NCBI GenBank assembly: GCA_002429385.1
Contig: DIZL01000051.1
Span: forward strand, 1 to 12,818
Length of the DNA: 12,818 nt
From: Prolixibacteraceae bacterium UBA6029
GTDB taxonomy: Bacteria; Bacteroidota; Bacteroidia; Bacteroidales; Prolixibacteraceae
Direction of reading: 5' to 3'
The position numbers and the translations under genes are program-made. The notes under the pieces were generated by a model that was not told the origin of the DNA, searched no databases, and was given only the letters and a program-made list of their open reading frames with translations. Below, piece after piece: positions 6,031 through 12,818 of this stretch (position 1 is the stretch's first letter; each line of letters begins with the position of its first letter).

Positions 6031-7923
6031 TTATTCCAGATAAGTGTATCCGTATAGTCCTGAGCGGTAGTTGGATAAGAATTCTTTTCCTTCTTCGGCA
6101 GATATGATTCCTGATTTTACGGAGGAAGTCACCCAGGTTTCAACCCTGCGAACCAGTTTCTTGGCGTTGTACTGCACGTAATCGAGTACTTCAGCAACGG
6201 TTTCGCCGTCAATAATTTGATCAATGCTATAACCCTTGTCGTCCACCGATATATGAACTGCATTGGTGTCGCCAAACAGGTTGTGCAAGTCACCTAGAAT
6301 TTCCTGGTAAGCTCCTACCAAAAATACCCCGAAGTAATACGGTTCCTTTGCTTTAAGTGCGTGTACGGGAAGGTAATACGAGAAATTACGGGTCGAGATG
6401 AAGTTGTCAATTTTTCCATCCGAGTCGCAGGTAATGTCCTGTATGGTTGCCGATCGCTCCGGCTTTTCGTCCAGACGCTGAATCGGGATGATAGGGAAAA
6501 TCTGATCGATAGCCCAGGAATCGGGCAGGGACTGGAACAATGAAAAGTTACAGAAATATTTGTCCGATAACATTTTAGGCAAATACAGAAGTTCTTCAGG
6601 AATATGTTTCAATTCGCTGGTCATCTGATGGATTTCCTTTGTAATTGACCAGAAGAGCCTTTCGATCTGTGCACGTGTTTTCAAGTCGAGCAAGCCCAGA
6701 CTGAAACGATCGAGCGCTTCCTCGCGGATGAGTTGTGAATCGTGCCAGGTTTCGAGCATCTTCGACTGATTGAGCTGTTCCCACAGGGAGAACAATTCGC
6801 GAACCAGTTCATGGTCGTCTTCCCTCGGTTCTTCTTCTTCGCTCATGGTCGGAACGCTGGCTGTTTCGAGCACTTCGAAAATCAGGACTGAATGGTGAGC
6901 TGTCAGCGAACGACCTGATTCGGTAATGATGTTCGGATGGGGAATGTTGTTTCTATCGCTGGCATCAACCATAGTGAAAATGGCATCATTCACATATTCC
7001 TGAATGTTGTAGTTCACGCTGCTTTCGCTGCTGGAAGAGCGTGTACCGTCGTAATCGACGCCCAGGCCGCCGCCGATATCCACAAACTCGACCTTAAATC
7101 CTTTCAGATGAAGCTGTACGTAAAACTGGGAGGCTTCGCGCATGGCCAGTTTGATGCGTCGTATTTTGGTGACCTGACTGCCGATATGGAAATGAACCAG
7201 CTTCAGGCAGTCCTGCATTTTATTTTTGTCCAGATAATCCAGGGCTTCAAGCAGTTCGCTTGAAGTTAAGCCGAACTTGCTTGCATCGCCTCCTGAGTCT
7301 TCCCATTTACCGCTTCCCGAGCTGGAAAGTTTGATGCGTATTCCAAGGTTTGGCTTTATTTTCAAACGGTGGGCAATCTTGATGATCAGTTTCAGTTCAT
7401 TGAGTTTCTCCACGACCAGGTAGATGCGCCTTCCCATCTTCTGGGCCAGAAGCGCCAGTTCGATGTAATCTTCATCTTTATATCCGTTGCAGATAATGAG
7501 CGAGTCATTATCGGTATTGACGGCAATCACGGCATGTAATTCGGGTTTTGAGCCAGCTTCGAGGCCAATGTTGAACTTCTTGCCATGTCCGACAATTTCT
7601 TCAACCACGGGGCGCATTTGGTTTACCTTGATTGGGTAAACAATAAAGTTCTGGGCTTTGTAGTCATATTCTTCGGCAGCAACTTTAAAGCAACTGGCCA
7701 TCTTTTCAATTCGGTTATCCAGAATGTCAGGAAAACGAAGCAGCATAGGTGCTGAAACGTCCCGAAGCTGAAGTTCTTCAACCAATTCGTGCAGGTCGAC
7801 CTGTATTCCGTCTTTCTTTGGAGTAACGGTTACATGACCTTTTTCGTTGATGGAAAAAAAGTTGATCCCCCATCCGTTGATGTTGTAGAGTTCAGCTGAA
7901 TCTTCAATGCGCCATTTTCTCAT
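6031..7923 (-). CDS. speA: Biosynthetic arginine decarboxylase SpeA
   Basis: A PLP-dependent enzyme that turns arginine into agmatine and CO2, the first step of the agmatine route to putrescine and spermidine; cytoplasmic. The 630 residues compare with 658 in E. coli. An alanine-racemase-type barrel comes first: the PLP lysine is Lys99 in YPIKVNQ, then LEAGSKPEL, HFHIGSQ (244-250) and the phosphate loop IGGGLGVDYDG (283-293), then ITESGRS. A middle helical insert follows (about 375-450). The C-terminal beta domain carries CDSDG with the active-site Cys499. All key residues are present. The ATG at 7923 (MRKWRIEDSAELYNINGWG) is chosen because homologues start near this motif; a longer frame to 7983 adds 20 residues that do not look like the family. 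It stands alone: a terminator lies downstream and a 320-base gap upstream. No riboswitch or upstream peptide gene is evident. Confidence 0.95.
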   Translation of the reverse strand: MRKWRIEDSAELYNINGWGINFFSINEKGHVTVTPKKDGIQVDLHELVEELQLRDVSAPMLLRFPDILDNRIEKMASCFKVAAEEYDYKAQNFIVYPIKVNQMRPVVEEIVGHGKKFNIGLEAGSKPELHAVIAVNTDNDSLIICNGYKDEDYIELALLAQKMGRRIYLVVEKLNELKLIIKIAHRLKIKPNLGIRIKLSSSGSGKWEDSGGDASKFGLTSSELLEALDYLDKNKMQDCLKLVHFHIGSQVTKIRRIKLAMREASQFYVQLHLKGFKVEFVDIGGGLGVDYDGTRSSSSESSVNYNIQEYVNDAIFTMVDASDRNNIPHPNIITESGRSLTAHHSVLIFEVLETASVPTMSEEEEPREDDHELVRELFSLWEQLNQSKMLETWHDSQLIREEALDRFSLGLLDLKTRAQIERLFWSITKEIHQMTSELKHIPEELLYLPKMLSDKYFCNFSLFQSLPDSWAIDQIFPIIPIQRLDEKPERSATIQDITCDSDGKIDNFISTRNFSYYLPVHALKAKEPYYFGVFLVGAYQEILGDLHNLFGDTNAVHISVDDKGYSIDQIIDGETVAEVLDYVQYNAKKLVRRVETWVTSSVKSGIISAEEGKEFLSNYRSGLYGYTYLE

Positions 7924-8243
7924 TAAGGAAAAGTTAATTGTTTGTTTATACTTGCATTTGGTGACTGAAAAAGGATATTTCATTCATTTCAGAATGATGA
8001 ATCCCGTACTTTCGAATTGGATCAGAACCTGCAAAGACAAATACAGCGATTCAGGAAATAAATCAGAATCCTTAAATCATGCTGCAAGCCTTGCCAGTTC
8101 TATTTGAGCCAAGTTTTTTCAGTCGTGGTAAATGTAATAAAATATTGAAAAGTATCCATTATTTTTTGGAGCCATGACATAGGTGCCAGAATTGACTAAA
8201 CCTGCCTGTTTTTCCTGTTTCCTGTTTCCTTATTCCTGATTTT
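7924..8243. other. 320-base intergenic gap between the ABC exporter and speA
   Basis: This stretch should hold the speA promoter and leader, but no exact TAnnTTTG box was found on the minus strand; the nearest is TGTCTTTG at about 8033-8040, one mismatch away and over 100 bases from the start codon. Near the exporter end lies a short run of CCTG-containing repeats (8201-8238), including two tandem CCTGTTT copies at 8214 and 8221. No convincing terminator hairpin for the exporter was seen, and no plausible gene on either strand. Confidence 0.5.
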
Positions 8244-10064
8244 CTAAAACATCTGCATGCTGTGCAGTCGTTTGTAGCGGCCATCCATTTCGATCAATTC
8301 ATCGTGGGTGCCCCGTTCAACGATTTCGCCTTCATGAAATACACAGATCAGATCTGCATTTCGGACAGTTGAAAGGCGATGGGCAATGACAATGGAAGTA
8401 CGGTTTTTCATCAGGTTTTCGAGAGCATCCTGCACCAGGCGTTCCGATTCGGTATCCAGGGCAGAGGTAGCTTCATCCAGGATCAGGATGGGCGGGTTTT
8501 TCAGGATGGCACGGGCAATACTCAGCCTCTGGCGCTGTCCGCCTGAAAGCTTGCTTCCGCGATCTCCAATGATCGTGTCGTATCCGTGTTCCGTTTCGAT
8601 AATGAAGTTATGGGCATTGGCCACTTTCGCTGCTGCAATTACATCAGCCATAGTGGTATGTTCAACACCAAAAGCGATGTTGTTATAGATTGAATCGTTA
8701 AAGAGTATGGCTTCCTGATTCACATTGCCCATCAGGTCGCGTAAATCGTGCAGTTTAATATCACGAAGATCGACACCATCAATGAGAATCTGGCCTCCGA
8801 TCAGATCATAAAAACGAGGCAAAAGGTCAACAAAAGTTGTTTTTCCACTCCCGGACTGACCGACCAAAGCTATGGTCTTTCCCTTTGGAATCAGAAGCGA
8901 TACATTATTCAGAACAACTTTTTCTTCGTAGGCGAATGTGATATTACGGTATTCAATGGTGTTTATCAATGTGCTGACTGATTGTGCATTCGGTGATTCG
9001 GGGATGGTAACATCGGCCTTAAGAATTTTATCGATCCGATCCATGGAAGCCAATCCTTTCTGTATGGAATAAAGAGCGGTTGAGAATGCTTTAGCCGGAT
9101 TGATGATCTGATAGAAAATGCCAAGGTAGATGAGAAACGCAGGCCCTGAGAGCTCGCTGTTTTTACTTAAGATCAGGGTGCCCCCGTACCATACGACAAT
9201 GATAATTACGACGGTTCCCAATAGTTCGCTTAATGGGGATGCCAGTTCGCGGCGGCGCATCAGGCGGTTCATGATATGGCGGTAATCGTGCAGCTCAAAA
9301 TTGAATCGTGCATTCATCTTCTTTTCGGCATTGAAAGCCTTGATGATGCGGAGACCGCCAAGCGTTTCTTCAACAACGGTAAGGATCTCACCCATTTTGT
9401 CCTGTCCTTGCCGGGAGACTTTTTTCAATGATTTACCCACACGGCCAATGATAATACCTGCTATCGGAAGGACCATGAATATGAACAGGGTCATGTGTGG
9501 ACTCATTACCAGCATTGCAACAAGCAAAACAACGATAATAATGGGGTTTTTCAGGAACATATCGAGTGAGGACATGATGGAATTCTCCACCTCGGTTACA
9601 TCGCCTGTAATGCGTGAAATGATATCGCCTTTGCGTTCTTCGGAGAAAAATGGAAGGGCCAGTTTCAGGATTTTAGAGTAGATTTGTTCACGGATGTCCT
9701 TTACCACTCCATTGCGCATATAAACGGCTTCGTATGCACCCAGGTAATAAAATCCAACCTTCAGCAGGGTAGCCAAAATGACAAAACAGCCAACAAATAA
9801 AAGAGTCAGACCGACACCATGAGCAACCTTAAAGAAGGTGATATAGTAATATAAATTGTTGTACAGGGATTCCTTGGTCATCGCCCAGGGTACCATGTTG
9901 TAAATTTCCTTGTTTGTGCCGAACATGATTTCCAGGATTGGAGACATCAAAGCCATGGAAAAGACGGTGAATAAAGCTGAAAGCAGGTTAAACAGGAAAT
10001 TAAGAAATAACTGCTTTTTGTATGGTGGAATAAATCTTCGTAAAATCTTAAAAAAATCCTTCAT
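8244..10064 (-). CDS. MsbA-like ABC exporter (fused membrane and ATPase domains)
   Basis: A 606-residue half-transporter that should work as a homodimer in the inner membrane. Residues 1-340 hold the type I exporter membrane domain, with hydrophobic segments near 20-45, 83-110, 174-208 and 282-330. The ATPase domain starts near 370: Walker A GQSGSGKTT (402-410), Q-loop Gln450 in NVNQEAILF, signature LSGGQRQR (506-513), Walker B ILILDEATSALD (526-537, catalytic Glu531) and H-loop His562 in AHRLST. All ATPase motifs are intact. Many Bacteroidota carry this type next to unrelated core genes, and it is usually annotated as a lipid A or multidrug exporter; the substrate cannot be read from sequence, so no symbol is given. 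It lies 71 bases after purB on the same strand with no strong terminator between, so read-through from purB is possible. Confidence 0.93.
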   Translation of the reverse strand: MKDFFKILRRFIPPYKKQLFLNFLFNLLSALFTVFSMALMSPILEIMFGTNKEIYNMVPWAMTKESLYNNLYYYITFFKVAHGVGLTLLFVGCFVILATLLKVGFYYLGAYEAVYMRNGVVKDIREQIYSKILKLALPFFSEERKGDIISRITGDVTEVENSIMSSLDMFLKNPIIIVVLLVAMLVMSPHMTLFIFMVLPIAGIIIGRVGKSLKKVSRQGQDKMGEILTVVEETLGGLRIIKAFNAEKKMNARFNFELHDYRHIMNRLMRRRELASPLSELLGTVVIIIVVWYGGTLILSKNSELSGPAFLIYLGIFYQIINPAKAFSTALYSIQKGLASMDRIDKILKADVTIPESPNAQSVSTLINTIEYRNITFAYEEKVVLNNVSLLIPKGKTIALVGQSGSGKTTFVDLLPRFYDLIGGQILIDGVDLRDIKLHDLRDLMGNVNQEAILFNDSIYNNIAFGVEHTTMADVIAAAKVANAHNFIIETEHGYDTIIGDRGSKLSGGQRQRLSIARAILKNPPILILDEATSALDTESERLVQDALENLMKNRTSIVIAHRLSTVRNADLICVFHEGEIVERGTHDELIEMDGRYKRLHSMQMF

Positions 10065-10135
10065 CGAATGGTGTAATGATCAGTAGATATGTATGGTTCT
10101 AAAAACGTTAACTGTAAGTAATTTATTGTTTATTA

Positions 10136-11482
10136 TTAGTAAATTCCCGTATAGTTCTGCGGAGTGATCTTTTTCAATTCTGTTTTCAGAGAATCTGTAA
10201 TATCGAGTGAATCAATAAATTCGTGAATCACTTCCTGATCGATCTTCCGGTTGACACGGGTCAGGTTGCGCAGAGCTTCGTAAGGATTAGGGTAGCCTTC
10301 GCGTCTCAGAATGGTTTGAATGGCTTCGGCAACCACGGGCCAGTTCTTCTCCAGGTCAGCATTGATGGCTTCGGGGTTGAGAAGAAGTTTATTTAATCCC
10401 TTCATGGTTGAGTTGATAGAAATCAGGGTGTGTGCAAACGGAACCCCAATATTTCGTAATACTGTTGAATCCGTCAGGTCACGTTGAAGCCTTGATACGG
10501 GCAGTTTAGCAGACAGATGTTCGAAAAGGGCATTGGCCAGACCGATATTGCCTTCCGAATTCTCGAAATCAATTGGATTTACCTTGTGCGGCATGGCCGA
10601 TGAGCCTACTTCTCCCTTTTTGATTTTTTGCTTGAAATATTCCATTGACACATAGGTCCACATATCACGGTTCAAATCCATGATCACTGTGTTGATACGT
10701 TTCAGGGCATCGAAAATGGCTGCATGATTGTCGTAGTTGGCTATCTGGGTGGTGTATTGTGCCCGGTCGAGGCCAAGGTATTTCTTTAGAAAATTATTGC
10801 CAAAAGCTTTCCAGCTAATTTCAGGATAGGCAATGTGGTGGGCATTAAAATTGCCTGTAGCACCTCCAAATTTGGCATCACACGAAATGTCTTTTAATTG
10901 ATCAAGCTGAGTCTTGATACGCTCGGCGAAGACACGTATTTCCTTACCCAGGTTGGTTGGCGAAGCGGGCTGTCCATGTGTACGGGCCAGCATCGGGATG
11001 TCTTTCCATTCAGTGGCCAGCTCTTCGAGTTTATCAACCAAATCATTGATGGCAGGGTAATATTCGTTGTCAAGGGCATCCTGAATGGATTTCGGAACAG
11101 CAGTATTATTGATGTCCTGAGAGGTCAGACCGAAATGGATGAACTCTTTATGTGCCTGAAGATTCAACTTATCGAACTCTTCCTTCAGGAAATATTCAAC
11201 GGCTTTCACATCATGGTTGGTTACCTTTTCAATGTCCTTGATGCGTTGGGCATCTTCAACAGAAAAGTTCGCAACGATCTGGCGTAAAGCACCAAACAGG
11301 CTTTTGTCGAACGATGCCAATTGAGGTAAAGGCAGTTCGCATAAGGCGATAAAGTATTCAACTTCAACCAGTACCCTGTATTTGATCAGGGCATATTCAG
11401 AGAAGTAAAGCTGAAGATTCTCGACTTTCGAACGGTAACGGCCATCAATAGGTGAAATGGCTGTGAGTAAATTTAATTCCAT
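10136..11482 (-). CDS. purB: Adenylosuccinate lyase PurB
   Basis: This enzyme cleaves fumarate from SAICAR in purine synthesis and from adenylosuccinate on the way to AMP; a cytoplasmic homotetramer. The 448 residues are close to the 456 of E. coli PurB and of the same long subtype. Fumarase/aspartase-superfamily features are in order: ISPIDGRYR (9-17), HFGLTSQDINNTA (116-128), ARTHGQPASPTNLG (166-179, catalytic His169), and the signature loop GSSAMPHKVNP (293-303, catalytic Ser at 294/295). The ATG at 11482 is chosen because homologues begin MELNLLTAISPIDGRYR; the frame runs on to 11590, but the extra 36 residues cross a 9-bp hairpin and look non-coding. A near-match promoter box (TACCTTTA) lies 20 bases upstream. 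No PurR-type operator was recognised. Confidence 0.96.
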   Translation of the reverse strand: MELNLLTAISPIDGRYRSKVENLQLYFSEYALIKYRVLVEVEYFIALCELPLPQLASFDKSLFGALRQIVANFSVEDAQRIKDIEKVTNHDVKAVEYFLKEEFDKLNLQAHKEFIHFGLTSQDINNTAVPKSIQDALDNEYYPAINDLVDKLEELATEWKDIPMLARTHGQPASPTNLGKEIRVFAERIKTQLDQLKDISCDAKFGGATGNFNAHHIAYPEISWKAFGNNFLKKYLGLDRAQYTTQIANYDNHAAIFDALKRINTVIMDLNRDMWTYVSMEYFKQKIKKGEVGSSAMPHKVNPIDFENSEGNIGLANALFEHLSAKLPVSRLQRDLTDSTVLRNIGVPFAHTLISINSTMKGLNKLLLNPEAINADLEKNWPVVAEAIQTILRREGYPNPYEALRNLTRVNRKIDQEVIHEFIDSLDITDSLKTELKKITPQNYTGIY

Positions 11483-11502
11483 GAGATGATTATTTCGAGC
11501 CG

Positions 11503-11510
11503 TAAAGGTA
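11503..11510 (-). promoter_or_regulatory. Possible -7 element for purB
   Basis: On the minus strand this reads TACCTTTA, seven of eight matches to TAnnTTTG, ending 20 bases before the purB ATG. No clear -33 element. It agrees with the shorter PurB start. Confidence 0.3.
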
Positions 11511-11560
11511 GAAAATTTTGTGATTGAGCGATTGCCATTTCCATTGGGCATGGTTAATAT

Positions 11561-11583
11561 GGGTTTCACAAGAGGTGAAACCC
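11561..11583 (-). terminator. Perfect 9-bp hairpin between the membrane-protein gene and purB
   Basis: GGGTTTCAC (11561-11569) and GTGAAACCC (11575-11583) pair perfectly around a 5-base loop, 23 bases past the stop codon of the membrane-protein gene. On the minus strand it is followed by ATATTA rather than a T run, so it may be a weak or factor-assisted terminator, or an RNA structure protecting the 3' end. It could also act in the purB leader if transcription reads through. Confidence 0.45.
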
Positions 11584-11606
11584 AGTCCATAAGTCAGAAG
11601 CTTTAA

Positions 11607-12719
11607 TCAGGAGTAGCTATTCACCCGATCAACACTATTCCAGGTAATTTTGCGGTACACCATAGATCTATTCACGTATAAGATTCCACCCAGATAAACA
11701 GGGACAAGCAGGAAGTTTGCAAAATCGAACCAGTGCAGTAAGAATTTGTGCAGAAATGCAATGGCGACGGTTAATGCCATCAACCCAAAGATTTTTACAG
11801 CATTACCACCTCCCTGAATAGCCGTTTTTTCCAATGAAAACGGGAACCCTGGCTGTTGAAAATAGTATATCAGCAGAGTGATCAGATAAACGAACAGAAA
11901 GACGATGAATATATCGGGAAGCACTCGAATACCCCAAAGGACTACTACCAGTGCTGCTGCTGCCAGATAAAAGGGAAGGAAAAAACGTGCGAAGGTTGCT
12001 TTTATAAACCCTTTAAATAAAGTGGCAGGTGAATCTAAGGGTACGACTTTGAAGATCCAGGTAGCCGGTTGATTATTCCCAATCAACAATGCACCGGAAA
12101 GTGATGCTGAAATAAACATAAAGACATACAGTATGAAGATGTAATTATCGCTCTTTATAAAATCATTAAAATTACTTTTTCCGCCAACATTAGGAGCAAT
12201 AATCATGAAGATAATATAGCCAATGGAAGGTAGGAATGTCAGTTTAAATTGCCGTTCGCGAGCAGACATTTTCCACATCAGCCTGAAGGCTGCTTTTTCC
12301 TCCTGACGTTGAACAAAGATAGACGACATCAGGCGGTACCAAAGGCTTTTGCGGTCGTTTTCTATTTTGATTTTCGAAACCTTGTCGCCTTGTTCCAGAT
12401 CCATCAGTTTACGGTTAAACATAGGGGTCAGGTATCTGCCTGTTAAATAAATAGCTACAGGTGGAATTATCAAAGCTTCGGCTATGAAAAGAAGGTGTGG
12501 TGAATCGAAATTAAGGGTACTAAGACCTTCAATCAGGCCCGAAAAGAAAGCTGGCGGAAGAAGAAAAGTATACCAGTGTACGGGTAAGACCATATTCTGA
12601 AGGACAGTTTTATCAACCATTCTTAGGCCAATCTGATAGGCCGCCATAAAAAATACAGCCATGAAAACCTGGAAATACATGAGCATGTTTTTGAGCCGTT
12701 CACCACTTACAATCCTCAT
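11607..12719 (-). CDS. Multi-spanning membrane protein, ABC-2-like permease, C-terminal part
   Basis: The 370-residue frame is strongly hydrophobic, with segments near residues 12-32, 45-62, 75-92, 160-177, 192-214, 243-265, 267-288, 308-328 and 335-350. Between the third and fourth segments lies a charged loop (about 100-158). The layout and the ERLKNMLMYFQ and LLPPAFFSGLIE regions recall large ABC-2-type permeases of about 550 residues, from memory, so the substrate is unknown. The annotated ATG at 12719 is probably not the true start: codons stay open upstream to a TGA at 12801-12803 without another start. A second frame (MNIFQNLFF from ATG 12804, itself open to the window edge) joins it if one A of the run at 12777-12783 is removed. 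The gene is thus likely cut by the right edge and frameshifted, either truly or by sequencing error. No ATPase partner is in view. Confidence 0.7.
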   Translation of the reverse strand: MRIVSGERLKNMLMYFQVFMAVFFMAAYQIGLRMVDKTVLQNMVLPVHWYTFLLPPAFFSGLIEGLSTLNFDSPHLLFIAEALIIPPVAIYLTGRYLTPMFNRKLMDLEQGDKVSKIKIENDRKSLWYRLMSSIFVQRQEEKAAFRLMWKMSARERQFKLTFLPSIGYIIFMIIAPNVGGKSNFNDFIKSDNYIFILYVFMFISASLSGALLIGNNQPATWIFKVVPLDSPATLFKGFIKATFARFFLPFYLAAAALVVVLWGIRVLPDIFIVFLFVYLITLLIYYFQQPGFPFSLEKTAIQGGGNAVKIFGLMALTVAIAFLHKFLLHWFDFANFLLVPVYLGGILYVNRSMVYRKITWNSVDRVNSYS

Positions 12720-12818
12720 GATACCCAGGTACAGGATGTTGGCAAAAAATAAGGTAAATACCTTAAATCCGAATTTAAAAAAATAGGTTTTGAAAAATAT
12801 TCATTTTTAGGTTTGGGG

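Noticed and set aside
5853..6107. An 84-residue plus-strand frame through the REP-like hairpin and speA terminator
   Set aside because: It is made of palindromic repeat, terminator and the antisense of speA; it has no start context.
7924..7983. A 20-residue N-terminal extension of SpeA
   Set aside because: The usual SpeA start motif follows the ATG at 7923, and the extension has no family resemblance or ribosome-binding site.
8122..8129. GTCGTGGT, an exact half-site of the WYL palindrome, in the gap before speA
   Set aside because: The second arm is missing at the right distance, and an 8-base match is expected by chance in a window of this length.
8386..9681. Several plus-strand frames opposite the ABC exporter (for example 8386-8688 and 9301-9681)
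   Set aside because: They are antisense shadows of a fully intact transporter gene.
11483..11590. A 36-residue N-terminal extension of PurB
   Set aside because: PurB homologues begin at MELNLLTAISPIDGRYR; the extension crosses a perfect hairpin and a promoter-like box.

Overview
The window looks like a chromosomal segment of a member of the Bacteroidota. The support is: candidate promoters with the TAnnTTTG -7 element typical of that phylum, few Shine-Dalgarno sites, proteins of Bacteroidota type (a biosynthetic SpeA of about 630 residues, a PurB beginning MELNLLTAISPIDGRYR, a Tat-type leader ending in an FPG motif), and modest G+C. No tRNA, rRNA, CRISPR array, transposase or integrase was seen. 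Genus cannot be fixed from this sequence alone.

Left part (1-5810), accessory in character. It opens inside a very AT-rich gene that continues past the left edge and ends in a DUF3883-like, PD-(D/E)XK-type nuclease domain (2-2302), closed by a hairpin terminator. Next come a short FtsZ/tubulin-like protein with a Tat-like leader (2507-3139), a convergent minus-strand pair (an XRE-type DNA-binding protein and a five-unit WG-repeat protein, 3226-4269), and, divergent from that pair, a WYL-domain regulator (4418-5314) coupled by one base to a small unknown protein with a UVR-like motif (5316-5810). A 23-bp inverted repeat sits just upstream of the likely promoter of the WYL gene and is the best operator candidate in the window.

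Middle boundary (5811-6030). This short gap holds a long REP-like hairpin (arms pairing at 22 of 24 positions) and a strong intrinsic terminator for the minus-strand speA gene.

Right part (6031-12818), housekeeping and all on the minus strand: speA (arginine decarboxylase, polyamine route), an MsbA-like ABC exporter, purB (adenylosuccinate lyase, purine synthesis) and the C-terminal part of a multi-spanning ABC-2-like membrane protein cut by the right edge. Transcription order is membrane protein, purB, exporter, speA. The 320-base gap before speA and the hairpin before purB suggest separate units rather than one operon. A run of seven A at 12777-12783 appears to break the reading frame of the membrane protein.

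The points most worth following are the Tat-tagged FtsZ-like protein that has only the GTPase half, the WYL/UVR-motif pair with its putative operator, and the partial DUF3883 gene as a possible edge of a defence island lying to the left.
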